This document shows positions 1-31,700 of a stretch of 64,000 nucleotides of DNA, piece after piece; positions within the stretch are counted from its first letter, which is position 1; every line of letters begins with the position of its first letter. This DNA comes from Marisa cornuarietis (lineage: Eukaryota; Mollusca; Gastropoda; Architaenioglossa; Ampullariidae). Below the pieces are notes generated by a model, which worked only from the letters and a program-made list of their open reading frames with translations, was not told the DNA's origin and ran no database searches. The stretch lies in assembly GCA_004794655.1 (NCBI GenBank), contig SMMW01000557.1, forward strand, positions 340,408-404,407, written 5' to 3'. The position numbers and the translations under genes were made by a program.

Positions 1-430
1 GGATTGATAGGAAGATTGTATTTGCTGAGAAATCTGTTGTGTAATCGAATCTCCAATACCGCGCATCTGAGTGTCTACAGTACATATAAAGGTGGACTGA
101 GACTTCTCCATGTGGGAAATAGAAGCAAAGAGAACGGCAAGAGTGGACGATATGCTTTGGATAGTGGGTAGTTCTGACACAGGGCTGACATGGGTATGGT
201 GTTCGTTGGCACTTGTGACCAGGTGTTGGGAGACAGATATGTTTGGGCTCGAGTTGTCCATAGCAGCACAATTGCTCGTCGTCTGGACAGCTGTATTAGG
301 AGCATGAATCATCTCGTCGTTAAGAGGTCCGGGATTTAGTTCAACATCTCCAGCACACATCAGACTTGACATGATGACAACAAGCAACACACATTGTGCT
401 CGTTTAGAGCTCACCTTGCTCTGTATGATT
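1..430 (-). mobile_element. 5' part of a CR1/L2-type non-LTR retrotransposon with a 2A-like motif
   Basis: Read on the minus strand, an open frame runs from about position 420 down to the window edge. It starts with a hydrophobic stretch (AQCVLLVVIMSSLMCAG), directly followed by GDVELNPGP, then a Ser/Thr/Asn-rich region and a Gln-rich tail. A signal-like segment plus 2A motif at the N terminus of the first protein is known from CR1, L2, Rex1 and Crack-type LINEs of marine invertebrates. The rest of the element lies outside the window. It abuts an unrelated plus-strand LINE fragment, so the junction near 420-430 is a truncation or insertion boundary. The clade assignment is inference. Confidence 0.6.
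325..351 (-). other. 2A-like ribosome-skipping motif (GDVELNPGP)
   Basis: Codons read on the minus strand give G-D-V-E-L-N-P-G-P, an exact match to the D(V/I)ExNPGP consensus of 2A peptides. In that family the ribosome skips the final Gly-Pro bond and releases two products. The preceding residues are hydrophobic, as in echinoderm and mollusc LINE 2A sequences that double as signal peptides. Function here is inferred from the motif alone. Confidence 0.75.
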
Positions 431-1130
431 GGATAGTCTAGAAGATCAGAAAGCTTTCTGGGGCACTGTCGTCTATTTATAAGAAATGTTTAAATGTTAA
501 CTGTGTCTCCAAAGAAGATTTGTATGATTATTTTGATAAAGTTTTAAATACTGTCTCTACCGGGACTATGACCAAAGATAGCTTTTGTATTGAAGCAGTG
601 ACAGAACGAAATGACAGTCCCGATTAGGGTAGCTGGCCTAATGATCCAATCACCATAGAAGAAGTGAAATATGACATTTCATTGTTAAGGAATAATAAAG
701 CAGTAAGTTATTATGGTACAAATGATGAATTTTTAAAGTATTCAGTTAATATAATTTCTTTTTTAGTTATATACTTTAACTACTTGTTTGACTATAGTTT
801 TTCCAAGTTACATGGACAGAAGCTCTTATTTACCCACTACATAAAAAGGTAATACCAATCTGTCAGACAAATAATTTTTCTTGCTGAATATTTGTAGTAA
901 AGTCTAAACAGAAGGCTTAATAAGTGGATGGAATTAAACTATACTGTTGGGGAAGAGCAGGACGGCTTCAAGAAGACTTATAGCACAACAGATCATATAT
1001 TCGTATTAATGTCTGTGATACAAAAACAGCTTACTCAACATAAAAAACTATATTTATCCTTTATAGATTTTCGTAAAGCAATTCCTAGGTGTCACTTCAC
1101 GAACCCCAAATGCCCTAGTTTATGACGAGT
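430..1130 (+). mobile_element. Degenerate non-LTR retrotransposon fragment (linker and start of reverse transcriptase)
   Basis: Pieces of LINE ORF2 are readable on the plus strand. Around 470-720 there is a linker resembling DLYDYFDKVLNTV followed by PITIEEVKYDISLLRNNKA, the typical segment before the reverse transcriptase palm. Around 940-1085 there is EEQDGFKKTYSTTDHIF and LYLSFIDFRKA, the conserved block 1-2 region with the palm-A aspartate. A stop codon interrupts the linker and the frame is lost after 1130. It is a dead relic. Confidence 0.65.
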
Positions 1131-2710
1131 GTGGACGGTATTCTCTCTCTTTGTGTATATACTCATATACAATGCATCAACTATTGGGCCAAAATAGTGC
1201 AGCTACCCTAAAATCGGTTGCCTAGGAAAGCACTTGAAAACATATCTTGCTTATTAAAGCACGAGAATTTGTCATAAGAACTGTAGAGTAAGCGAGTATA
1301 CTGGAGCTATATGTTAATAATTATTAATTGTTGTAACCCATTTTTCTGGGGCAAGCAAAACAGACAATAAACAATATTACTCATGCAAGCTGCACGCACA
1401 CTTACAAACATTGATGTTTGGGATATAGGGTTACAGAAAATATGTTACAACGACGTTAGTCAGTCAAAATAATCTTTAAAAGGAGGCACTATATTATGCT
1501 AACTCAAAGAAGTTTAATAACTATTTGAGAAATATTTTTCAGTCCAATATTGCCATTTTGTACGCATTCTATGTGTTTTATAAAATAAAAAAGTTTGAAT
1601 TTTCTTATAATTTAAATTTAGTCATTTTGTCGATCTTCTTTTTGTTATTAAGCACACATTTCAATTAATGATATGGTTTAAATCATGACTACTTTATCTT
1701 TTCATGTTGACCTGTCCCTCTACCTTTCTACTGGACTTGCGACTGTCAAGAGTTAGGTGAGCAGTATGATGCATGACACAAACAAACTGCTTCTGATCGA
1801 CCGCTTCCCCTATCTTAAAACTTTCTGGAGAAAATAATAAAAATAAATTAAGTACATTTTAATAAAAGATTTCTGAATCGTTGGGTCATCGGTCATTTCG
1901 ACCCAAAACCATATAACTCCAGTTGTATCATGTGCCTCCGGAGTCGAATCGACCACGCCATGACCACATCATGCCAACATCGAAAGTAAAATCGACCCCT
2001 CCCCCTCAAAGAAAAATAGAAAAAGGTAATGGGATCACCGATGGCACAAGTACTTATTAACGTCAAATATTACCATGCGATGTTGAAGCACGCTCAGTTG
2101 TTACCGTACCAAAAATAGCCTGCTTGGCAATACACATTCAGAAAACAAATCTTTAATCAATTAAAAAAAATCTTTAGTTTGGAGGTTCGTATTAAATGTA
2201 TATGCAGACTTTCGATTAACATGAAACAGGTGTCGAATTTATTTAGCCTTGGCCTGGGTCGATGTCATGTGGTAACTCTAATGGGGAGGTAACAATCCCC
2301 CATTAGGGTCTAGGGTGACTTTCAGACAGCCAAGCACAACCAGCTGGCTGGCAGAGGTGTCAATGACGTCTTGGGAAAGTGACACCTCTGGGGTGTCGCA
2401 CACCTGTCTGGGAAGACCAAATACGTAGGACACGTGGAGGGGGTATTAAGCACCTGTCCATCGCGCCACGTGTAGGTGAGGCCCAGGGTCAATAGAAGCG
2501 GATTTCCTCTTGTCGGTGTTGGCTTCTTGTTGATTGGATGATGAGTGAGTGACCAATGGCATTCCTCGTTGTATGTGTCTGTGCGAATGTGGAGAGTAAA
2601 ATAGGGAAACGAGGCCATTGCAAGAGACTTCTCAGCACGACGCCGGCGTGGACGGAGCAACCCGTCAGCAGCCGAAACAACTTCAGCTTTCTAACGCCAG
2701 CTTCACTTCT
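1131..2710. other. AT-rich non-coding stretch, no gene recognised
   Basis: No exon with convincing splice sites or protein-family signature was found. The 2,280-2,710 part is more GC-rich and contains a short minus-strand open frame of about 110 codons without recognisable motifs. I do not call it a gene. It is probably intergenic or intronic DNA with old repeats. Confidence 0.4.
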
Positions 2711-2984
2711 AAAAAAAAGGTAAAGGTAATCCCATAACCTTTTCAGGTCGTAGGGTGAGTGAGGTGTTAGAGACCCCACTTTTCTCGGGGCCAGCATTTA
2801 CATGAGGGTGGTGCCAACCTCCTCTCCCTCGCTGCCTTACCTTCCCTAACCCTCTATGGAGTCAGGTACCCATTCCCGTCAGCTGGGTCGACTGGGGGAA
2901 GTTTGCTGCGCTTATTGGGAATTGAACCAGCGCGCTCTCGGTTCGGAAGCCAGCGCTCTAACCACTCGGCCATCCGCTTCCCCT
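2711..2984 (-). mobile_element. tRNA-derived SINE
   Basis: On the minus strand the element begins at about 2984 with a tRNA-like head. Box A (TGGCCGAGTGG) is at 2972-2962 and box B (GGTTCAATTCC) at 2928-2918, the two internal RNA polymerase III promoter boxes. A unique body of about 200 bp follows, ending in a poly(A)-like run at 2718-2711. Head, body and A-tail in this order define a SINE. The tRNA part is degenerate and is not a functional tRNA gene. Confidence 0.7.
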
Positions 2985-2989
2985 AGCAC

Positions 2990-4720
2990 TTCTACCTCGA
3001 GACCGAGTCTTAGGGCAAGAGGGCAAGACTCGGGAGGGAAGACGTTGGGTTAGAGAACCTTGAGGCAAGGGAGCGAGTCAGTGACGAAGGGCTGTCAGGA
3101 CTGCCTACTGTCGCCGTGGAAATCAAAGGGCTACCTGTGAGAGGTAGGCGTTACACGACAAGAAGTCGTCGTTTCTCAAGGGAAAAGGCGGTCCGGTGGC
3201 GGTTAGCGTCTGTAACCAATACAGTGAAGGCTGGCTGTCCTGGGTTCAGGTCTCGTCTTGGGCACGCTGTTCCTTCTCTGCATGTGGCATCTGTTTACAG
3301 GGCTGTCTGCCTTGCCGTGATATAGCCTTAGTTGCTGGCTCGGCGTAAAACACCAATTTCCTCCTTCCTTCTCAAGGGAGGAGAACGTCTATTGGCAGTG
3401 TTCGTTTGGCGGCTGTACGTGGCATTACAGTCGTCGAAGAAACCACGTGTGTGACCTGGATTGGGACAGAGCTCGAATCTGTGTCACCGGGAGAGCAGTC
3501 GTCGCTCTCTGACGTGGTTGGCAGATCGAGCGAGGAGGAAGACGGACAATTGGACAACACTTCGAGGAAAGTCACCAAGTGTCGTGACAGTCGGCAGAGT
3601 ATTGGTCTCCACCTAACCACCAGCGTGGACTCACAAGAAACAGGTGCAACAGAGCTAAGTTGGTGCGCTTGCGAGAGTAAATGGTAGTTTTAGAGAGAGG
3701 TAACAGCACTAACACCGGAAGTACCTTTAGCACGGATAATACTGGGATCCCCCCTAGACGAGTCCTTTTGATTGTATGCAATGTATATATGTTTTGGTGT
3801 TAAATAAATCTTTCATTATTGTTATACGTTAAATCACGCATCATTGAGTCTTGTGTTCGGGGAACAGCAAGGGTGGGGGATCGTAAGCCAAGTAGTGAAA
3901 CTGAGAGATCGACGTGTGATTATCGTGTGTATGGTTCCCCTGCAAGTTTATGTTGACGTGGGCGGCTAGAGTTGAACCTAACTATCGCCTACGTGCCCGG
4001 TTTCCCAGGGCCAGTAGTTGATTTCTGGATAAGAAACCAGGAATACTGTAACAGTCAATTTAACTTTCGGTGTTGGGACATGGGACATGGGATGATATAG
4101 TCGTCGCCGGGTAGATTCTACTGAAGCAGGAGGTCGATACAGCTGTGGCGATATGGGTTGTGGCCGAAATGATCGGCCTGCTTTCACTGTTGTCCTTTGT
4201 TTATCAGAAAACATCACTCTATTGTGCTTCATAAATGACCATTAGCAAAAATTATCTGCTTATAAAATAAGATTCTTATGATTTATTGTTTGTGCACTGT
4301 TGCAACTTTTTGCATAAAACACGCTTAAACTATAAAAATGCATTTTAAAACGCCATTGTTGTCCGCCAGTTTACACCTATTGATCGAGTGTTTTTTCCTG
4401 GAGAATTAATGCCCTTATAAATCTTTAATCAAGCGCAACAATGGCAAAAGAAGAAAGCATGACCAGAAGTATGAAAATCATTATGATCAGGATTTTCCAA
4501 TTATTTTTCCAATAATTAAATAAATAAACTATAATCTATAGGTGTTGGAAGTCATGGTTCGTAGAATGAAAGTAGATGGGTTGATTTTTCCCTCCGTTGA
4601 AGACCTTCCCAGGAATGACGTGTTTTTGGTTTTACTGTAGTAGTATTTACGTAAATATATTGCTGTGAGTGAGTACATTACTCAAAAATATGAGTGGTAG
4701 CGTTTCTAATTACTGGTGAG
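2990..4720. other. Unassigned region, possible LTR-like or other repeat remnant
   Basis: Several short open frames of 60-95 codons at 3.1-3.8 kb lack recognisable motifs. An AATAAA polyadenylation-type hexamer occurs at 3803-3808, after a TATA-rich segment and before a GT-rich stretch, which is compatible with a retroelement terminal repeat. I found no matching second repeat or reverse transcriptase here, so this remains unproven. The 3.9-4.7 kb part is AT-rich and without features. Confidence 0.25.
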
Positions 4721-4724
4721 ACAG

Positions 4725-24971
<20,247 letters not shown>

Positions 24972-25075
24972 GTGAGTCGCTGATAAAGACTATATGTTGA
25001 GCTAACGTGTAAGGGGATTATGTGTTGATTTATTTATTATTTCAACCATCGAAGTTTGTTTTAAAAGAGCGCGAG

Positions 25076-25129
25076 ATGATGATGATGATGATGATGATGA
25101 TAATGATGATGATGATGATGATGATGATG
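25076..25129 (+). repeat. (GAT)n microsatellite at the left edge of the KDZ element
   Basis: About 18 GAT units with one TAA interruption. The run directly touches the transposon tip sequence at 25,130. Confidence 0.95.
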
Positions 25130-25143
25130 CACCCGGTCCGACC
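25130..25143 (+). repeat. 14-bp extra copy of the transposon tip
   Basis: The bases cacccggtccgacc are repeated immediately by the true inverted repeat, which starts cacccggtccgaccc at 25,144. It may be a remnant of an earlier insertion end, an imprecise excision, or slippage. Confidence 0.7.
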
Positions 25144-25271
25144 CACCCGGTCCGACCCTACCTCACTCGGTTCTCCAGATTAAACACAAGCCCGCCTCGA
25201 CGCTCCCTACAGCCTTCTACAGGGCTGTGCGGCGAGCTGCATACCGCTTCAGGCGGACTGTATCACGAACA
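25144..25271 (+). repeat. Left terminal inverted repeat, copy 1
   Basis: It begins cacccggtccgaccctacct and ends at ...tatcacgaaca. It is complementary to 53,464-53,591 over 128 bp with one mismatch near the tip (T versus C at the fifteenth base). It is GC-rich compared with the interior. Confidence 0.9.
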
Positions 25272-28160
25272 GCTACAGTATTCAGTGGCGGTTAGGAAAG
25301 GCCAAAGCAAGGATAGAACGAAAATATAGAACGAAAATTAACACGATTTTAAATGCTTTTAAAAAGTAAACTGCCCAAGTGCTTGGTTATTGTTGTTTTA
25401 ATGAAGGGTCAACATTGCAGGCTACAGCACTGGGAGATGTGCTTATATACAGATATAAAGGAGAAAAAAATTGTCCGAAGAGCTTTATGGAATTTTTAAA
25501 ATTTGAAGTTTGCTTTAATACTATTATTCTGTATTGTTATCATTTTGATGAGGAGTAGGGAGGGGAGCACTGAATGCCATGACGTCAGTCGGTGTTAATT
25601 TGTTTTCCACTTCAAAAGAGTGTGAAAATTAAGCAAACGTGTGTGTTGTTGTATATATTTTATTCATTAATATATCATCAATGTACTTCTGATATCATCA
25701 TCTTTAAAAATCAATGACTACTATTTTCTCAGTCTTTTAAAGACTTCTTTGATTTTTGTTCTGCTACAAAGTTAGCAAGTATTTTAACTGGTTATTGGAG
25801 GGGGGAATCATTTCGATGCTGTTCCATCAGACCAAAAAACAAAACAAAACAAAAACTAAAACAAAACTATCTTTGCAAAAGTGAACTGATGTGTTACAAA
25901 AGCAGAAGGAAAAAAATAAGGAATCATAAACGAAGTTGCCCAAGTGCTTCGTTATTGTTTTTTTTCATGAAGGGCACGTCAACATTGCAGCCTACAGCAC
26001 TGGGAGATGAGCTTATATACAGATATAAAGGAGAAAAAAATTGTCCGAAGAGCTTTATGGAATTTTTAAAATTTGAAGTTTGCTTTAATACTATTATTCT
26101 GTATTGTTATCATTTTGATGAGGAGTAGGGAGGGGAGCACTGAATGCCATGACGTCAATCGGTGTTAATTTCTTTTCCACTTCAAAAGAGTGTGAAAATT
26201 AAGCAAACGTGTGTGTTGTTGTATATATTTTATTTATTAATATATCATCAATGTACTTCTGATATCATCATCTTTAAAAATCAATGACTACTATTTTTTC
26301 AGTCTTTTAAAGACTTCTTTGATTTTTGTTCTGCTACAAAGTTAGCAAGTATTTTAACTGGTTATTGGAGGGGGGAATCATTTCGATGCTGTTCCATCAG
26401 ACCAACAAACAAAACAAAACAAAACAAAAACTAAAACAAAACCAACTTTGCAAAAGTAAACTGATGTGTTACAAAAGCAGAAGGAAAAAAAAAGGAATCA
26501 TAAACGAAGTTGCCCAAGTGCTTTGTTATTGTTTTTTTCATGAAGGGCACGTCAACATTGCAGGCTACAGCACTGGGAGATGAGCTTATATACAAATATA
26601 AAGGAGAAAAAATTGTCCGAAGAGCTTTATGGAATTTTTAAAATTTGAAGTTTGCTTTAATACTATTATTCTGTATTGTTATCATTTTGATGAGGAGTAG
26701 GGAGGGGAGCACTGAATGCCATGACGTCAGTCGGTGTTAATTTGTTTTCCACTTCAAAAGAGTTCGAAAATTAAGCAAACGTGTGTGTCGTTGTATATAT
26801 TTTATTCATTAATATATCATCAATGTACTTCTGATCTCATCATCTTTAAAAACCAATGACTACTATTTTTTCAGTCTTTTAAAGACTTCTTTGATTTTTG
26901 TTCTGCTACAAAGTTAGCAAGTATTTTAACTGGTTATTGGAGGGGAGAATCATTTCAATGCTGTTCCATCAGACCAAAAAACAAAACGAAACAAAACAAA
27001 AACTAAAACAAAACCAACTTTGCAAAAGTAAACTGATGTGTTACAAAAGCAGAAGGAAAAAAATAAGGAATCATAAACAAAGTTGCCCAAGTGCTTCGTT
27101 ATTGTTGTTTTCATGAAGGGCACGTCAACATTGCAGGCTACAGCACTGGGAGATGAGCTTATATACAGATATAAAGGAGAAAAAAAATGTCCTAAGAGCT
27201 GCATGGAATTTTTAATATTTGATGATCGCTTTAATACTATTATTCTGTATTGTTATCATTTTGATGAGGAGTAGGGAGGGGAGCACTGAATGCCATGACG
27301 TCAGTCAGTGTTAATTTGTATTCTACTTCAAAAGAGTTCGAAAATTAAGCAAACGTGTGTGTCGTTGTATATATTTTATTCATTAATAAATCATCAATGT
27401 ACTTCTGATCTCATCATCTTTAAAAATCAATGACTACTATTTTCTCAGTCTTTTAAAGACTTCTTTGATTTTTGTTCTGCTACAAAGTTAGCAAGTATTT
27501 TAACTGCTTATCGGAGGGGGGAATCATTTTGATGCTGTTCCATCAGACCAAAAATCAAAACAAAAACTAAAACAAAACTATCTTTGCAAAAGTAAACTGA
27601 TGTGTTACAAAAGCGGAAGGAAAAAAAATAAGGAATCATAAACGAAGTTGCCCAAGTGCTTCGTTATTGTTGTTTTCATAAAGGGCACGTCAACATTGCA
27701 GGCTACAGCACTGGGAGATGTGCTTATATACAGATATAAAGGAGAAAAAATTGTCCTAAGAGCTGTGTGGAATTTTTTAATTTGAAGATCGCTTTAATAC
27801 TATTATTCTGTATTGTTATCATTTTGATGAGGAGAAGGGAGGGGAGCACTGAATGCCATGACGTCAGTGGGTGTTAATTTGTTTTCCACTTCAAAAGAGT
27901 GTGAAAATTAAGCAAACGTGTGTGTCATTGTATATATTTTATTCATTAATATATCATCAATGTACTTCTGATCTCATCATTTTTAAAAATCAATGACTAC
28001 TATTTTCTCAGTCTTTTAAAGACTTCTTTGATTTTTGTTCTGCTACAAAGTTAGCAAGTATTTTAACTGCTTATTGGAGGGGGGAATCATTTCGGTGCTG
28101 TTCCCTCAGACAAAAAAAAAACAAAACCAAAACCAAAACTAAATCAAAACCAACTTTGCA
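25272..28160 (+). repeat. Subterminal direct repeats, about five units of about 570 bp
   Basis: A unit with the marker gaggagtagggaggggagca recurs near 25,550, 26,122, 26,695, 27,267 and 27,830, giving periods of about 572, 573, 572 and 563 bp. Each unit holds a tgacgtca-type palindrome, a gtgtgtgt(t/c)gttgtatatatt stretch and an A-rich tract. A single inverted partial unit occurs near the right end at 53,158-53,300. Subterminal repeats often serve as transposase binding sites; that role is inference. The TGACGTCA core is also a CRE-like motif. Confidence 0.85.
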
Positions 28161-28751
28161 AACACTTTAAGGGAAATGACCATTTGAAAAAGTAAAAATC
28201 AGTCTTTGTCAATACACAAAGAAGAATTTATGTCAAAGCTGACAAAAACGAGAACCCCACTATTTCGAGCCTCCCTGTTGTTAGCTCTTCCGTCAGTCAC
28301 ATTGCTTCCACGTGAGTCTATTACCAATCAAAATCATCAATAAGCATTACTTACTTTCCTATTATGTAAGTATCTTTTTGAATATATATATATATGTATT
28401 ATCAGAGAGCGGTTTCAGTGTTATATTATCTCGATCTAAATTCCGTTTGTTCTCAGAAGTTGTCATAAAGTTTGTGTATTTTTATATGTTGATAGGAGCG
28501 TTCAGTAACTCTCTAATGAGCATCGTAACATTAAATAGAAACAGTAGTCGTTTATTTAAATTTACGTCACGGTGTTTAGGCTTCTAAGTATTCATATACC
28601 CTTCCGTTCAGAGAGGTATGATTATGAGCTATCAACATATCAGGTCTCATTCATTCATTGGAATAAAACCAAAACCAAAATGACAATACCTTGCAACATT
28701 AATATATTTAGCTATAAAAATCAGACAAGTATTTGGGTTTTTTTATAGACA

Positions 28752-31700
28752 ATGGAGTCAGCTTTTAAAAGAACCACAGCTTTTAATGTGTTCTGCAGTG
28801 AAAGGCTGAAAGGTATGTTAATTTTATCTTAAATATGGTAATGTACAGCAGCTATTATACTACAATAATTGCATGCACTGATGCACTGTTCTATTCTACT
28901 TATCATAGTCTTTGAAGTATTTTATGCCGTAATGACATAAATCTATATTAGTATCTATACTGTTTATAGAAAGGACACATTATCACCAATTGAAGAAAAA
29001 GAATGACAAGCTACTTAAAAAGGCATTAAGGAATAAGAAAGAATAACCTGTTCGCCAAGTGTTTTTGGCAGCTCCTCAATGATAGTAGAAAACTATACCT
29101 TCATTGTAATTTCAAATGTAATGAGATTATGAGAAGCTTTAGGGATTGATACAATAATCTCAGATTACCCCCATGTCAGTCGATGCCTGAGTGTTTTGTA
29201 TAATGATGCAAGGCTTTTGATTTGCTAGACAAAAGTGTGGTAGTGTGTAAATTCTACTTAGCTCTCTGGTTGAATTTTGTTCTCTGCTTTTGGTCTGCTT
29301 GACTGAAGCATTTTATGTCCAGCATTTAACCAGTTATTACCTTTTTTCGTCCCAGATGACATTCTACCTATGTAAAAGTGTTTAATTTCATAACTGTATC
29401 TGAATGTATAACATCTGTTTGCAAATGTCCACACAGTATAGTGTGTATGTGTTTTTGTTGTTCCCAGCCAACCCACGTGCTGGCTTTCAGCCAGAACAAT
29501 GGGGAAACGAATGGAGAACCCTGACAGATTCCGCGAAAAAAGAATATGAGGCTAAAGCTCTTGCCATCAGACATGCAAATATTGATCCCAAGACAATATT
29601 GAAAAACATCAATAATATGGTAAGTCATCAATATTAATGCATTTTGTGCTGTATTTTGTTTCACTGTGTCTTTACTTTTTACTTTCCTGGTGTTTATCTA
29701 TTTATTTACTTTTTTTTTTGTTTTGTTTTGTTTTGCTGCGCAATGAGCATTCTTCCGAATGGATACCTGCGCATTACAAATGGACATCATCATCATCATC
29801 AACATAGATTATTAGGGTGTTTTTGTGTTGTTGTTTTTGCATGAATCTGGATTAATTTAGATGCATTTTAGTTTGTTTTAAAATAGGTGACATTTTATTG
29901 GGATTATTCAATTTAGATATGTTGTTGCTTGGGACATGGTGTATTAAAATTGATAAATATATGTTGCAATTATTTAACCACTGCTTATTCTGAGAAGGTA
30001 TTTTTTGATTATAGAATATTGGAGAAAAGAAACTCTTTTTCTATTAAAGCTAAGATGTAATGGTGAATCTCTCATTAGAAAAATGACTCAGTAACTGTAT
30101 TTGAATTATTAATGAATATGTTGGTTGTGGTGAATGCTATAGCAATACAGAATTTATTTTACAGACAAACCTCTTGAAGGAAAATGAGGAGGAGGCCATA
30201 ACCAGTGGAATAGAGGGGGTGTGTACTATTGTATGCAAGAACAACCTCCTCTATTTCAATGAATTTGGAAATCTCACCGGCATCAGTAAAAACCCCACCA
30301 TCTTCAACCTGATTCAAGGGCATGCAAATGCAGGAAGTACAGACAATGGTGCATGTTTAACATCATCTTGCATGTTCTGATATTACTGTTTTGCATTTTA
30401 TCTAAATCATCTGTATGATGTTGAATGTTGAGATTACAATCGTTTGTTTCTTTCAAAAGAAAAAATCGTAGCACAAACACAGTGGTTAGAAAGGACATTT
30501 ATGCTGGAAGATTTAGTTTCATGCTTTGCTTACTAGATATGTGAGTACTGATATTGTCTCTTTATTTCAAGTGTCAGATCTTTAAGGTGTTGAACAAAAA
30601 TCATTGTGCATTGAAATACCTTGTCATCACATGATTGCTGTGTTTAGATCTCTTGCAACATGTTTGTCTTGCAGCGAAGCGGGGAACCATTCGAGAATTG
30701 AGAGACAAAGTCATTGCAAAAATGTCCAAAATTGCAAGTATGTGAAATATCTTGTTTTAAGAACTTAATGATCTGTGATGCTTAAACAGTTTCTGGTACA
30801 GTTCTTACCTCTTTGAATGATGAAAACAATTACAGACGTAGTATAAGGTTTGCACATTATGCAAGGATGGAAAGCTAATACAAACAGTAAAGTAATTGGA
30901 TCTATGGAATGTTTACTATCACAAGCTATCTATGACTGTCTGTGTAGCTGTAATATATTTGCTTTGTGTTGGTTGTTTTCATGAAATATTTTGATTTTAG
31001 AGGTAATAGAAATATTGCATGACTGTATTGACAAGGATATCATATTAACAGAATCACAACTTGGCCTTGCACAATTTCCCTATGAGAGGGCCAAGAAAGG
31101 GGAATTCACTATTAGTGGAATTCCCCCATCCTTAATGCCCTTGGAGTGCCCTGCAATGCTGGCTACAAAGGACCTCAATATTATCCTTGACTGTGAAGTT
31201 AAAGTCACCAGGTATTGAAAAACTTGGGCATGGTCTCTAGGTTAAACTGGATTCATCAAGCACTCCTCCATACCTCACTGTATCTCTTTTCTTCTAATTA
31301 GAGAAATTTTGCTGACGATGCTTTGTTGAATTACATCTTTCCTATGTGTACTTTAAACTTTCTTGAAGTGTATTCCCTGTTTGATTCTAATGATTTGTAT
31401 TATTATGAAATGTAAATCTTTAATGGGTTTTTCTAATATTCGTTAACTTTTTCTTTATCAGTAACCTTTGTGTCTGGGTCCAGAATGTTTGTTGACTTTT
31501 ATGTACATATGTAGTATGCGTCTGACATAATATTCCAAAAGATATTTTGAATGATAAAAGTATATATATTTAATATAAAAGAACCTAGTGAATAGTGAAG
31601 CATTTTTCTTCTCGTGTGATTTTTTCTACAGTTGATTGCATTTTTCTTTGTTTTAACAGAAGCCGTCTAGTATGCCCTTTTGTGGACATATAACCCATTA

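Noticed and set aside
2900..2984. Possible tRNA gene
   Set aside because: Only the A and B boxes are tRNA-like; the arms do not fold as a normal tRNA and a SINE body with A-tail follows.
3372..3781. Overlapping plus- and minus-strand frames of 69-93 codons
   Set aside because: No motifs, no splice context and no support for coding; left as unassigned sequence.
26898..27116. Repeated frames starting MFCYKVSKYFNWLLEG in the subterminal units
   Set aside because: Short, ending in poly-A/Lys stretches, variable between units and without start or splice context; repeats only.
25272..28160. CRISPR-like or satellite array
   Set aside because: Units of about 570 bp without alternating unique spacers, located just inside a transposon end; they are subterminal repeats.
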